This document shows positions 27,092 through 36,519 of a DNA stretch of 56,776 bases, in pieces. The translations under genes were made by a program, and so were the position numbers. Position 1 is the stretch's first letter. Each line of letters opens with the position of its first letter. The notes beneath the pieces are model-generated. The model did no database searches. It was given only the letters and a program-made list of their open reading frames with translations, and was not told the DNA's origin. This DNA comes from an uncultured Microbulbifer sp. (GTDB taxonomy: Bacteria; Pseudomonadota; Gammaproteobacteria; Pseudomonadales; Cellvibrionaceae). The DNA is taken from the NCBI RefSeq assembly GCF_947498635.1, contig NZ_CANMKV010000028.1, positions 1 through 56,776 on the forward strand, in the 5' to 3' direction.

Positions 27092-27108
27092 GCCGGCTTT
27101 GGGCCGGC
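27092..27108 (-). terminator. Terminator downstream of GH13 alpha-glucosidase
   Basis: GCCGGC/GCCGGC stem with a 5-base loop. On the minus strand it is followed by TTTTTTATTTTG, and it lies 160 bases past the alpha-glucosidase stop. The azoreductase ends on the other side, so it separates convergent transcripts. Confidence 0.75.
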
Positions 27109-27265
27109 GAAGAAGCGGACGTCGAAAGGATAAGTGACGTTGCAGAGAGACAGAAAAACTAACCAATAGCTGTTGGGAGAGATACTGTCGTTTTTCTGAA
27201 TTGATCGCCGGTGGCTATAGGCACCGGCGTAAGTAGCTCTTCCCCGAATTGTTAAAAGCCTGCGA

Positions 27266-28906
27266 TCAAGGGATGCTTTGCAGCACACAGGCGCCGGCGG
27301 GGGGGAGAACCAGTGTGCTGCCACTGTGCTCCTTGGCAAACAGGTTTGGAGTAATATCCTCGGCACCGACAAATGCTTCTGGCAAGGAGAATACCTCTTC
27401 CGTCGCCCCCAGGTTTAGGACCACCAGGAGTCTTTCTTTTTCGGTGTGCCGTACGAACACCATTAAGTCGTTGTCCGTATCGATCACTTCCTGTTGCGCG
27501 GTCGCCAGGCTGTTTGGTAGATGTCGGTGCCACTCGATCAGCGCGCGGAACTGGTTGAGCATGGAGTATTGACTGTCTTCCTGCAGGTTTACGGCAAGGT
27601 TCTGGTGCTCTTCTGAAACCGGCAGCCAGGGTTTGCCGGTAGTGAAGCCGGCGTTATCTGCACTGGTATTTGTCCAGGGCATGGGTGTGCGGCAGCCGTC
27701 GCGACCCTTGAACTCCGGCCACAGATTAATGCCGTAGGGGTCGACTAAATCCTCAAAGGCAATATCCGCTTCCGCTAATCCCAATTCCTCCCCCTGATAC
27801 ACACAGACGCTGCCGCGCAGTGTCAGCTGCATCAACAGAAACAGAGGCGTGCGTTTGTGCGCGAGTGCCGGGCTAAAGCCGCGGTTCCAGCGAGTAATGG
27901 AGCGCGGTACATCGTGGTTACTAATGGACCAGCAGGGCCATCCTTTTTCAATTACCGCGCGGTTCTTTTCCAGGGTTTCGCGCAGGAATGGCGCGCTGCA
28001 GTCCTCGGTTAATAAATCGAAGGAGTAGGCCATGTGCAGGCGCTGGTCTGTAGTGTATTCGGCCATGATTTTGTGGGTGTTGTCGTCGCCCACCTCGCCT
28101 ACGGTAACGGTGCCGGGATATTGATCCAGCAACTTGCGCACACGCTGTAAAAACACCAGATTTTCTGGCTGGGATTTGTCGTTCTTGTGCCATTGGTAAT
28201 CGTAGTGATTGACCGGGGGCAGCCCTTTCTCGTCCAGCTTGAGTGGGCGCGCGGGATTGTCGTTGAGGGCTTGCTGATGGAAGATAAAATTGACGGCGTC
28301 CAGACGGAATCCATCCACACCCCGGTCGAGCCAGAATTTCATATCCGCCAGTAGTTGCTCCTGCACCTCGGGGTTGTGCACATTGAGGTCCGGCTGCTCT
28401 TTGAGGAAATTGGCGAGGTAATACTGGCGGCGGCGGGTGCACCAGCGCCAGGAGCCGCCACCGAATACGGATACCCAGTTGTTGGGCGGGTTGCCGTCGT
28501 CTTTAGGGTCCTGCCATACATACCAGTCTGCTTTCGGATTGTCACGACTGGCACGGCTTTCTTCAAACCAGGGGTGACGGTCGGAAGTGTGGCTCAGGAT
28601 CTGATCGATAATGATTTTCAGACCGCGGGCGTGGGCCGCTTCGATCAGTTGATCGAAATCCTGCAGACGGCCAAAAATCGGGTCCACATCGCGATAGTCC
28701 GCCACGTCATACCCGAAATCGACCATGGGGGATTTAAAAAAGGGTGAAATCCAGATGGCATCGACGCCGAGGGACTTCACGTAATCCAGCTTTTGCGTAA
28801 TACCGGGGAGATCGCCGATACCATCGCCATTTGCGTCGCAGAAGCTGCGGGGATAAATCTGGTAAATAACGCTGTTACGCCACCACTCGGTACTGTTGCC
28901 GCTCAT
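27266..28906 (-). CDS. GH13 alpha-glucosidase (subfamily 23-like), cytoplasmic
   Basis: A 546-residue exo-acting alpha-glucosidase without signal peptide, expected to hydrolyse imported maltose and short maltodextrins in the cytoplasm. The triad is D203 (GFRLD), E271 (GEVGD) and D332 (SNHD), nearly the same numbering as the Halomonas GH13_23 alpha-glucosidase. The N-terminus WWRNSVIYQIYPRSFCDANGDGIGDLPGI is diagnostic of the oligo-1,6-glucosidase/alpha-glucosidase group. A perfect-consensus MalT box lies about 90 bases upstream, and malT itself starts upstream on the same strand. It therefore belongs to the same regulon as the 3.2-9.3 kb cluster despite 17 kb of unrelated genes between them. 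Confidence 0.93.
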   Translation of the reverse strand: MSGNSTEWWRNSVIYQIYPRSFCDANGDGIGDLPGITQKLDYVKSLGVDAIWISPFFKSPMVDFGYDVADYRDVDPIFGRLQDFDQLIEAAHARGLKIIIDQILSHTSDRHPWFEESRASRDNPKADWYVWQDPKDDGNPPNNWVSVFGGGSWRWCTRRRQYYLANFLKEQPDLNVHNPEVQEQLLADMKFWLDRGVDGFRLDAVNFIFHQQALNDNPARPLKLDEKGLPPVNHYDYQWHKNDKSQPENLVFLQRVRKLLDQYPGTVTVGEVGDDNTHKIMAEYTTDQRLHMAYSFDLLTEDCSAPFLRETLEKNRAVIEKGWPCWSISNHDVPRSITRWNRGFSPALAHKRTPLFLLMQLTLRGSVCVYQGEELGLAEADIAFEDLVDPYGINLWPEFKGRDGCRTPMPWTNTSADNAGFTTGKPWLPVSEEHQNLAVNLQEDSQYSMLNQFRALIEWHRHLPNSLATAQQEVIDTDNDLMVFVRHTEKERLLVVLNLGATEEVFSLPEAFVGAEDITPNLFAKEHSGSTLVLPPAGACVLQSIP

Positions 28907-28996
28907 GGATTACTGCCTTGTTTCAATATTCGATGCGTGGGGCGGGCCCACCCTGATTAAGGATGGGAGGAGTATGGCTGAGGGTGGGGCCGCCTT

Positions 28997-29006
28997 CCTC
29001 CTCCCC
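28997..29006 (-). promoter_or_regulatory. MalT box upstream of GH13 alpha-glucosidase
   Basis: The minus strand reads GGGGAGGAGG, all ten positions of the E. coli MalT box GGGGA(T/G)GAGG. It is about 90 bases before the alpha-glucosidase start, in the 201-base gap after malT. Confidence 0.7.
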
Positions 29007-29107
29007 GCAGAGGGGGGGAGAGGGGGCGTTTGGCGGGCATTGATCGGATTACTACCGGCGGGCACAGGTAATGGGCGCCAGCACTTCCCCGTTGGCACGG
29101 CGATGGT

Positions 29108-31828
29108 TTATGGCTGGGGACGGTCCTGTACTGAGCGCAGCATCTGCTCGGCCAGGGTGATGGCCTCCTGGCGGTCTTTGACATCCAGTTTTTGATAGAG
29201 GCTGCGAATATGGGTCTTGATAGTACTTGCCGCCACCTTGAAGTGGCGCGCGATACGCTCATTGGATAAGCCCGAGTGAATCGCGTTTAACACCTGCCAC
29301 TCTCGTGGGGTCAGGGGGGAGTGGCGCAGAAAGTCCGGCACTGCATCACTGGCGAGAATCTCGCGGATTATGGTGTCATCCAGTTCTATGCGGATACCGC
29401 CGTCCAGTTCCGGCTGCTGCTGGGCAAGCTTGATCAGTGTCTGGGCTTTGCTGGCAGATTTTTCATCTAGACCATGTTCCAGGGCGGCTTTGAGGATCAC
29501 GATCAGGGGCTTGCCTATCTGAAGGAAACTGGCACGAAAACCCCTTCCGGCCGCCAGTTTCAGGGCTTCCGTAATCGCCTCTAGCGCCCCGTTATGCTGC
29601 TCGCGCAGCCACAGAAGGTGGGATTCCAGCACACGGTTGCGCAGGCGATCGGTGACCAGGCTGCACTCCTTGGCGACGAACTGCAGGCGGCTCAGCAGGC
29701 GGTTGGCGTCAGACCAGCGATGTAACTCGATCAGCGCGCGAACATGATTGCGCCCGTGACACTGTTCAAAGTGATTGCTTGGCCTGTCCGCGACGGGTAC
29801 GGCCTGTTCCAGCCAGCAGGCGATGGCCTGCTGGTTGCCCAGGGCGCGCCAAGTGCGGATACGGGCGGCATCGGCATTGGCAATCCAGTCGCGGTGATAA
29901 CGGCCATCGGAGAGCAGGCGCTCTATGCGTTCCAGCCACTCGAGCGACTCCGCTTTTTCGCCGCGCGCCTGGGCGAGTTTTAACAGCAGGGTGTATTCGG
30001 GCAGCAGCCAGTGTTCGCCTACTTTGCGGTTGATCTGCATTCCGCGCCGGGCGGATTGCTCAGCGCCTTCCAGGTCTCCATGTTCCCACTGCAGCTGGCC
30101 GCGCAGGCGACAGACAAACTCGGCGATAGGCAGGGTGGAGAGGTGGTGTTTTTGCACCAGGTTGTACACCTTGTCCTGCAGCGAGGCTGACTTTTGCAGA
30201 AGCCCCTGGGCGAAGGCGATCTCGGTCTGCTGGCAGATGGCCCAAGCGGCGCTGGGAATATCCCCCTCGGCGATCGCTAGGGCTTCCACTTCCTGCATGT
30301 GGGTGCAGGCGGGTTCTAGTGCTCCCAGGCAAAAGCTGGTTTCGCCGGTCACTAATAGGGCGGAGATGCGCTCTCCCAGCTGTTCGGGCTGTAAAAGCCC
30401 CAGGGCCTCTTCGGCGTACTCCTTGGCCTGCAGAGTCTGGCCGCGGGCGATAGCCACCTGAGCGCGCATGGTGGCAAAGGCCCCTTCAAATTGGCGCCAC
30501 TGCTGCGAGTCCTCCCTTTGCAGCCAGCTCTCGGCGGCAGCGAGTGTTTTTTCACAGTGGTCGTAGTCAAAATTCTCCCGCGCCATTTTCGCCGAGAGCA
30601 GTGTGAAGCGCGCGCTCTTTTGCAGCGATTCACTGCCCAGCCATTCCAGGCCATCGCGCAACAGGCGGGACTGGCCCCCGCGCAGTAGTGTTTCCCCGCG
30701 GGAGTTGAGCAATTGGCTCAGTCGAGCGCGGTCGCCACCGGCAAGCGCGTGGCGCAGGGCCTCCACCGGTTGTTCCATTTCCTGCCAGGAATCACAAGCG
30801 AGAGCGTGCAGGTCCAACAGCTGCTCTCGATTGGTGAGCTGGCGCTGCAGGAAGCGGGCAAATACTGGGTGAAAGCGGAACCACTGGCGGCTGGAGTCCT
30901 GTGCTTGCAGGAAGAGACCGCGCCGAGCCGCCGCCTCCAGAAGCTGCTGGCCGTCGCTGCGGCCGCTCAGGCGCTCGGCCAACTGGGCGTTGACCCGGGT
31001 GAGAATTGAGGTACGCGCGAGCAGTTCGCGCAGTTCGGGCTCCAGTCGCTCCATTACTTCCTCGGCCAGGTAGTCGAGGATATGGCTGTGGCCCTGCTCC
31101 AGTTCCGCCAGGTAGCGGTCCACCTCTTCGCGATTGCGTACCGAAAGTGTGAACAGCTGCACTGCCGGTGGCCAGCCCTCGCTGAGTTGATGCAGTTGTG
31201 CGGCACGATCGGCATCGAGGTTAAATGGCAGGCGCTGCTTGAGCAGGCGCGCGATTTCCTCAGTATTTAAGGCCAGTTGATCGCTGCCCAATTCCAATAG
31301 GCGGCCCTGCACACGCAGGGTTGCGAGCCCCAGGGGTGGTTGGCTGCGGCTGTTGAGTACGATCCCGACGCCGGCGGGGGCGTGGCGCAGCAAAAAGCGG
31401 GTGGTGTCGTGTACCACCGGGTTGTCGATATGGTGGTAATCGTCGAGCACGATGCGTAGCTCACTGGGCAGGCTGCGCAGTTCTGCCAGCAGGTGGCTGA
31501 TGATGGTCGTCGGGTCCGGGCACTGTGGTGCCGCCAATAGACGACAGGTTTGTGGCAGACCCTTGCCGGTGGCGCGGTGCACGCTCTCAACCAGGTAGCG
31601 ACAAAACTGGCTCGGCTCGTTGTCGCTGGTATCCAGGGTGTACCAGGCTACGGGATTTTCTTGATTGGAAGCCCAGGAGGTGACCAGCGTGGTTTTGCCA
31701 TAGCCTGCCGGCGCGGTTACCAGTAGCAACTGGTCGCTGTGGCCGTCGCCGAGCAGCGACAGCAGTCGTGGGCGCACCAGGGTATGCTCCGGGCAATCCG
31801 GCAGGCTGTATTTGGAACTTAATAGCAT
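29108..31828 (-). CDS. malT: MalT-like ATP-dependent LuxR-family activator
   Basis: A 906-residue STAND-type activator, the same size as E. coli MalT (901). Order of parts: N-terminal motif MLLSSKYSLP with HTLVRPRLL, Walker A APAGYGKTT at residues 39-47, the ATPase module with LRIVLDDYHHIDN near residue 125, helical repeats of the sensor domain, and a C-terminal LuxR helix-turn-helix (LTPREWQVLNAIHSGLSNERIA to KLDVKDRQEA). In enterobacteria MalT binds maltotriose and ATP, oligomerises and activates promoters with GGGGA(T/G)GAGG boxes. Such boxes occur here before the cytoplasmic alpha-glucosidase and between the GH31 and MFS genes, which supports the same role. The inducer is inferred. Confidence 0.92.
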   Translation of the reverse strand: MLLSSKYSLPDCPEHTLVRPRLLSLLGDGHSDQLLLVTAPAGYGKTTLVTSWASNQENPVAWYTLDTSDNEPSQFCRYLVESVHRATGKGLPQTCRLLAAPQCPDPTTIISHLLAELRSLPSELRIVLDDYHHIDNPVVHDTTRFLLRHAPAGVGIVLNSRSQPPLGLATLRVQGRLLELGSDQLALNTEEIARLLKQRLPFNLDADRAAQLHQLSEGWPPAVQLFTLSVRNREEVDRYLAELEQGHSHILDYLAEEVMERLEPELRELLARTSILTRVNAQLAERLSGRSDGQQLLEAAARRGLFLQAQDSSRQWFRFHPVFARFLQRQLTNREQLLDLHALACDSWQEMEQPVEALRHALAGGDRARLSQLLNSRGETLLRGGQSRLLRDGLEWLGSESLQKSARFTLLSAKMARENFDYDHCEKTLAAAESWLQREDSQQWRQFEGAFATMRAQVAIARGQTLQAKEYAEEALGLLQPEQLGERISALLVTGETSFCLGALEPACTHMQEVEALAIAEGDIPSAAWAICQQTEIAFAQGLLQKSASLQDKVYNLVQKHHLSTLPIAEFVCRLRGQLQWEHGDLEGAEQSARRGMQINRKVGEHWLLPEYTLLLKLAQARGEKAESLEWLERIERLLSDGRYHRDWIANADAARIRTWRALGNQQAIACWLEQAVPVADRPSNHFEQCHGRNHVRALIELHRWSDANRLLSRLQFVAKECSLVTDRLRNRVLESHLLWLREQHNGALEAITEALKLAAGRGFRASFLQIGKPLIVILKAALEHGLDEKSASKAQTLIKLAQQQPELDGGIRIELDDTIIREILASDAVPDFLRHSPLTPREWQVLNAIHSGLSNERIARHFKVAASTIKTHIRSLYQKLDVKDRQEAITLAEQMLRSVQDRPQP

Positions 31829-32412
31829 CGCTGCGGGCAGGATCGTTTTAAACGTCTGATTTTTATACAGAGGGTATTATGCACTAGCGGGGTGCTTTTG
31901 TGACAGGTTTGCACCGGGCTCTGCTCTTGCCTATTGGATTCGCTTCGGCGCCCGCTGTGAATTCAATGAACCCCATGGATGCCTAGAGCGGTCGGCGCGG
32001 AGAACATCGCCCTGTGTTTGCCGCAACCGATGCAGAGTTACCCGGCAGAGGCACCGGCTTTTCCGGCCGGTATCCATCGCCGTAGGCGCGGGAGTTTTTA
32101 CGCAGAGGGTGTACCTTGGACCTCTGCAATGTGCCCAAAACACGTATTTTTTAGTAAAAAAACACTGGCCAAATACGATGATGTTTTCAGATTTTCCTGT
32201 TTTATAAGGAAAATCACGTTACTGCCGTTTCTATTGTTATGGCTAATCCTGCGCGATAACTGGCCGCGACCTTATTGCGTCACCTCGTCACCTTGATGCC
32301 TTGTGGGCTGGTGAAAAGGAAGTCTCCGTGGCATCCGTGCAGCGATCTGGGTCGACACACGGGGTATACTCCCGGCACTTGTCACTGCTTCCCAACAGGA
32401 TGGATCTCGCTT
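31829..32412. other. Non-coding region between divergent malT and YcbL-like gene
   Basis: No supported gene in 584 bases; short frames here are unconvincing. It should hold the malT promoter. A small hairpin ACCGGC/GCCGGT occurs near 32059-32081 and an A/T palindrome TTTTTTAGTAAAAAA near 32147-32162. Confidence 0.5.
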
Positions 32413-33063
32413 ATGTCGCTGCAATATCATTCGATTCCGGTTACGCCCTTTCAGCAGAATTGCACTCTCCTCTGGTGCGAAGACAGTAAGCGTGCGGCGG
32501 TAGTGGATCCCGGTGGCGATCTCGACAAGATCCTCGCCGCCGTCGAGGAACGCGGACTCAAGCTGGAAAAGATCCTGCTCACCCACGGCCACCTGGATCA
32601 TGTAGGCGGTACGGCGGCACTGTCCAAACAGCTGACGCTGCCGATTGAGGGGCCCCACAAAGGCGATGGTTTCTGGATTGAGCAGTTGCCGATGCAGGCA
32701 CAGATGTTTGGTTTTCCCTCGGTCGAGGTGTTTACCCCGGATCGCTGGCTGGAACAGGGCGACACCGTCAGTGTCGGCGATCAGACGCTGGAAGTGCATC
32801 ACTGTCCCGGCCACACCCCAGGGCATGTGATCTTTTTCCACCGCCCGAGCAAACTGGCGCTGGTGGGTGATGTGCTCTTTGCCGGCTCTATCGGGCGCAC
32901 CGATTTTCCTCAGGGGGATCACGATACCCTGATCCACTCGATTACCGAGCGCCTTTGGCCTCTGGGCGATGAAGTGCAATTTGTGCCGGGCCACGGACCT
33001 ATGTCCACTTTTGGCCAGGAGCGCCAAACCAACCCGTTTGTCGCCGCTAAGCGTTTTGGGTAA
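32413..33063 (+). CDS. Metallo-beta-lactamase-fold hydrolase, YcbL/glyoxalase II-like
   Basis: A 216-residue cytoplasmic hydrolase of the MBL fold. The metal-binding motif THGHLDH is near residue 58, with further ligands in HHCPGHTPGH, GDVLF and the final PGHGP. The short length without the C-terminal glyoxalase II substrate domain fits YcbL-type thioester or small-molecule hydrolases. I chose ATG 32413 since the frame upstream has no similarity. It starts a run of eight co-oriented genes up to 38270. Confidence 0.9.
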   Translation: MSLQYHSIPVTPFQQNCTLLWCEDSKRAAVVDPGGDLDKILAAVEERGLKLEKILLTHGHLDHVGGTAALSKQLTLPIEGPHKGDGFWIEQLPMQAQMFGFPSVEVFTPDRWLEQGDTVSVGDQTLEVHHCPGHTPGHVIFFHRPSKLALVGDVLFAGSIGRTDFPQGDHDTLIHSITERLWPLGDEVQFVPGHGPMSTFGQERQTNPFVAAKRFG

Positions 33064-33109
33064 CGGCGAAGACACGGAAAAACAATAATTAGCCGGGGAG
33101 ACGATTCCC

Positions 33110-33721
33110 ATGCCTGCAAAACTGAGTGTATTGCTGTTGGTTTTTACCATCGTCATCAGTGGTTGTGCAGTAATTTCCGAGGAGGAGTGCCGCGCCGGGC
33201 TCTGGTATGAGCGCGGTGTTCGCGACGGAGCCCGCGGGCGCTCTCAGGCCCTGGTCTACGATATCGCACAGGAATGCCAAGGCCATGAAGTGTATGTGGA
33301 CAGTGAGGCTTGGCTGCGTGGGCATGAAGAGGGCGTGGAGCAGTTTTGCACCGCCGAAAATGGTTATAAGCAAGGGCGTCAGGGGCGTAAATACGAGGGT
33401 GTATGCAATGGCCCCAGCGCCGATATCTTTGTGCAGCACTACCAGCGCGGCCTGGCCGAGTATCGCGTCGCCCAGCAGTACCACAATTTATTGTGGCGCC
33501 GGGATAATTTAGAGCGCGAGCTCTATTCCCTGCATCACGCCCTCCGGCACAGCGATAGCGATAGCCAAAGACGCGCACTGCATTTCCAGCACAGCCGACT
33601 CGAATGGGAGTTGCGCCTGCTGGACTTGGAGCTGCACCGCTACGGGCTTTTCGGCCCCGAATATTTCACGCCCGGTTTCTATCCGCGCGGCTTTTTTTCA
33701 TCCGGTTTTTTTTACTGGTGA
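33110..33721 (+). CDS. DUF2799 lipoprotein
   Basis: A 203-residue lipoprotein with lipobox VISGC (Cys 19). The DUF2799 pattern is visible: GLWYERGVRDGARGR, AYN-like residues replaced by VDSEAWLRGHEEGVEQFC, then ENGYKQGRQGRKYEGVC and FVQHYQRGLAEY, with conserved cysteines. A helical, likely coiled-coil, segment follows (residues about 125-175), and the tail is aromatic and glycine-rich (FTPGFYPRGFFSSGFFYW). Function unknown; it probably sits in the envelope. 46 bases after the YcbL-like gene. Confidence 0.82.
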   Translation: MPAKLSVLLLVFTIVISGCAVISEEECRAGLWYERGVRDGARGRSQALVYDIAQECQGHEVYVDSEAWLRGHEEGVEQFCTAENGYKQGRQGRKYEGVCNGPSADIFVQHYQRGLAEYRVAQQYHNLLWRRDNLERELYSLHHALRHSDSDSQRRALHFQHSRLEWELRLLDLELHRYGLFGPEYFTPGFYPRGFFSSGFFYW

Positions 33722-33797
33722 ATAAAAGGGCTCTGCGGGACTGAGAAATACGATGTTCCCCGCGAGCCCATTACAGATTTTCAAGAGAGTTATTCCC

Positions 33798-34226
33798 ATG
33801 GCAATTTGGCACGACACCCCCACCCTGGAAGAAATTAATCAGGGTACCGCGCAATGTATGCCCGGCCACCTGGGCCTGGAAATTACAGAAATCGGTGAGG
33901 ATTATCTGGAGGGAAAACTGCCGGTGGACCACCGCAACCGCCAGCCTTTTGGCATTCTGCACGGCGGCGCCAATGTCGTGCTGGCGGAAACCCTGGGTTC
34001 CATCGGGGCGAATCTGCTAGTGGACACCAGCAAATTCTACTGTGTGGGTCAGGAAATCAATGCCAACCATCTGCGCCCGGTGCCGGAAGGTGAAGTCACC
34101 GGCCGAGCCAAACCGGTACATATCGGGCGTACCAGCCAGGTCTGGGAAATTCTGATTTATGCACCCAATGGCAAGTTGAGTTGTATCTCCCGTATCACTA
34201 TGGCAGTTGTGGCTCATGGCGGTTAG
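33798..34226 (+). CDS. menI: Hotdog-fold acyl-CoA thioesterase, MenI/YdiI-like
   Basis: A 142-residue thioesterase closely resembling E. coli YdiI/MenI: PVDHRNRQPFGILHGGANVVLAETLGSIGANL contains the catalytic Glu (VVLAE) and the HGG motif, and INANHLRPVPEGEVTG and HIGRTSQVWEI follow as in the family. YdiI hydrolyses 1,4-dihydroxy-2-naphthoyl-CoA in menaquinone synthesis and also other aryl-CoAs. No other men gene is visible here, so the actual substrate may differ. The ATG at 33798 has AGAGAG upstream and matches the family length. Confidence 0.85.
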   Translation: MAIWHDTPTLEEINQGTAQCMPGHLGLEITEIGEDYLEGKLPVDHRNRQPFGILHGGANVVLAETLGSIGANLLVDTSKFYCVGQEINANHLRPVPEGEVTGRAKPVHIGRTSQVWEILIYAPNGKLSCISRITMAVVAHGG

Positions 34227-34245
34227 TTATTTGGGGGCGGTCTAA

Positions 34246-34953
34246 GTGCGTGAGGTTCGGGAGTTTATTTTTGAAGATATTCCCTATCGCCTGGTGCGCT
34301 CGACACGGCGCAAACGCCTCGGTTTGGTACTGGTACAGTCCGGGGTGGAAGTGCGTATTCCACAGCGCTGCGCCGCGCGATATGGCCACGAATTCCTGCA
34401 GGAAAATATCCAGTGGGTGCGCGCACAGTTGCTCGCGGCAAATCAGCGCGCAGCGCAGACACCGCAATACTGTTTTGAATTTGGTGAATTTTTTCCCTGG
34501 CTGGGTAAATCGCTGCCATTAAAACGCGCGTTGTACAGCCGTGAAACGGCTATCGCTGAGGGGGCGATCCATCTCTATACACGCGCCGCCACACCGACGG
34601 CAGATCAGGTGCAAGGGGCATTACAGCGTCTCTACCAGCGTGAGGCCCTGGCTCTGTTAACCGAAAAATCCCAACAGCTGGCGTCACAGTTAGATTTGCA
34701 GTTTTCCTCGGTGCGGGTACGTCGTACCAGGAGTAAATGGGGGCACTGCAGTATTTACGGTGATTTACAGTACAACTGGTTGGTGTGCCTGGCCCCGGAG
34801 GCGGTAGTGGACTATTTAGTTGCCCACGAAGTTAGCCATCTGCGCCACCACAACCACGGCCGCGATTTTTGGCAGCTTGTGCAGAGCGTTTGCCCCCGTT
34901 TTAAGGAACTGCGCCGCTGGCTGCGCGACAACGGCCACCGCCTCACAGTGTAG
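34246..34953 (+). CDS. YgjP-like metallopeptidase domain protein (DUF45)
   Basis: A 235-residue protein of the YgjP/DUF45 family, zinc-metallopeptidase-like. The metal motif is HEVSHLRHHNHGRDFW (HExxH plus a downstream His), preceded by the family signature RSKWGHCS. It starts with GTG, with GGGGGCGG upstream, 19 bases after the thioesterase. The substrate is unknown. The final DNA stretch overlaps the long upstream open frame of rlmD, but the true rlmD start lies after this gene ends. Confidence 0.85.
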   Translation: MREVREFIFEDIPYRLVRSTRRKRLGLVLVQSGVEVRIPQRCAARYGHEFLQENIQWVRAQLLAANQRAAQTPQYCFEFGEFFPWLGKSLPLKRALYSRETAIAEGAIHLYTRAATPTADQVQGALQRLYQREALALLTEKSQQLASQLDLQFSSVRVRRTRSKWGHCSIYGDLQYNWLVCLAPEAVVDYLVAHEVSHLRHHNHGRDFWQLVQSVCPRFKELRRWLRDNGHRLTV

Positions 34954-34996
34954 GCGGCGCTTACATTTCAGATGTTTTGAATATTCAGTAATTTCT

Positions 34997-36364
34997 ATGA
35001 GCAAAAAACCGCGCTTTATTACCCCGCGTAAAACAGTAAAAAAACCATTGCCCATCCAGGCTGAAACCACGGTGGAAAAATTTAGTCACGATATGCGCGG
35101 TCTCGCCCGAGTGGGCAAGAAAACGGTATTTATCGATAACGCACTGCCTGGGGAAAAAGTGCAGTTTCGTTACAGTGCCCATCGCTCCCGTTTCGATGAG
35201 GGTGTTGCCGGCGACATTTTACAGACCTCGCCGCAGCGCTGTGCCCCACGCTGTCCTCACGTGGCGTTGTGCGGTGGTTGCTCACTACAGCACCTGCAGG
35301 CCGATGCGCAAATTGCCGAAAAACAAAAAATCCTATTGGATCAGCTGGCCCGTTTTGGCGGTATTGAACCGGAGGAAATCTTATCCCCTCTGGTTGCCGA
35401 GCCCTATGGGTATCGGCACAAAGCGCGCATCGGCATTCGCCAGGTGAAAGCTGGGAAAGGCAGGAAACTAATTTTCGGCTTTCGTGAGAAGCGCAGCAAT
35501 GATTTGACCGATATCGATGAGTGCCATGTTTTGCACTCCTCTATTGCGCAGCAGATACCCACTCTGAAGCAATTGGTGGCGCAGAGTGACGGGCGCGCGT
35601 ATTTTTCGCAGCTGGAAGTGGCGGTGGGCGACGATGCGGCAGCCCTGGTGTTGCGCCACCTGCAGCCCCTTTCGCAGAGGGACCGGGAAGCCTGGCTGAC
35701 CTTTGCAAAAAATACTGGTATACACATGTATATACAAGCTGGTGATGCTGCGACTATGCAGCGTTTGTGGCCAGAAGGTGGTGACGCCTTGCTCAGTTAT
35801 CACTTGCCGGAATTTGATCTGACTCTGCGCTTTCAGCCGATGGATTTCATCCAGGTAAATTTTGAAATTAACCGCTTGATGGTGAACCGCGCCGTGCAGC
35901 TTCTCGATCCACAAGCGGACGAACGCGTGCTGGATCTTTTTTGTGGACTGGGCAATTTTACCCTGCCGCTGGCGCGCCGGGCAGCAGTGGTCGTCGGTAT
36001 CGAAGGCGCCGGTGCTCTTACTCAGCGGGGCAAGGAGAACGCAATTCTCAACCGACTGGATAATGTGCAGTTTCACACGGCGGATCTGAATGCTGAGATG
36101 GTAAAAAAAGCCTGGGCCAGCGGTGGCTTCGATAAAATTATTCTGGACCCGCCGCGCGATGGCGCCCTGCAGGCGGTGCGTGGTATCGCCCGTTTCAAGG
36201 CGCGAAAAATTGTGTACGTGTCCTGCAACCCGGCCACGCTGGCGCGGGATGCCGGCGAACTGGCGCAGTTTGGTTACCGGCTCAAAAAAGTCTGTGTGAT
36301 GGATATGTTTCCGCAAACGGCCCATGTGGAATCCATGGCGGTCTTTGAGCTGGACCCCCAGTGA
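34997..36364 (+). CDS. rlmD: 23S rRNA m5U1939 methyltransferase RlmD
   Basis: A 455-residue SAM-dependent methyltransferase modifying U1939 of 23S rRNA (E. coli numbering). N-terminal TRAM domain (ETTVEKFSHDMRGLARVGKKTVFIDNALPGE split over residues 22-55), then the 4Fe-4S cysteine cluster in CAPRCPHVALCGGC, the insertion and the Rossmann domain with LDLFCGLGNFTLPLA. The catalytic cysteine is in SCNPATLARD. The ATG at 34997 gives a lysine-rich N-terminus like known RlmD. In many gammaproteobacteria the gene is next to relA; here it is in a mixed housekeeping run. Confidence 0.93.
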   Translation: MSKKPRFITPRKTVKKPLPIQAETTVEKFSHDMRGLARVGKKTVFIDNALPGEKVQFRYSAHRSRFDEGVAGDILQTSPQRCAPRCPHVALCGGCSLQHLQADAQIAEKQKILLDQLARFGGIEPEEILSPLVAEPYGYRHKARIGIRQVKAGKGRKLIFGFREKRSNDLTDIDECHVLHSSIAQQIPTLKQLVAQSDGRAYFSQLEVAVGDDAAALVLRHLQPLSQRDREAWLTFAKNTGIHMYIQAGDAATMQRLWPEGGDALLSYHLPEFDLTLRFQPMDFIQVNFEINRLMVNRAVQLLDPQADERVLDLFCGLGNFTLPLARRAAVVVGIEGAGALTQRGKENAILNRLDNVQFHTADLNAEMVKKAWASGGFDKIILDPPRDGALQAVRGIARFKARKIVYVSCNPATLARDAGELAQFGYRLKKVCVMDMFPQTAHVESMAVFELDPQ

Positions 36365-36519
36365 GGTGAACCCTTTGTTCCAGGTGGCCGAATGTCATTT
36401 AAAACGTCCCGGTGCGGAAATATGAAACGGTTTTGTCGGGTGCCAACACAGTGGCCTGCGCATTGGTGCCGCGGGCAAACTGACGTAAACTGCGGACAAA
36501 CCTATTAAGCGAAGATGTT

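Noticed and set aside
32272..33156. 294-codon open frame antisense to the YcbL-like gene
   Set aside because: Antisense shadow; the forward strand has a complete metallo-beta-lactamase motif set.
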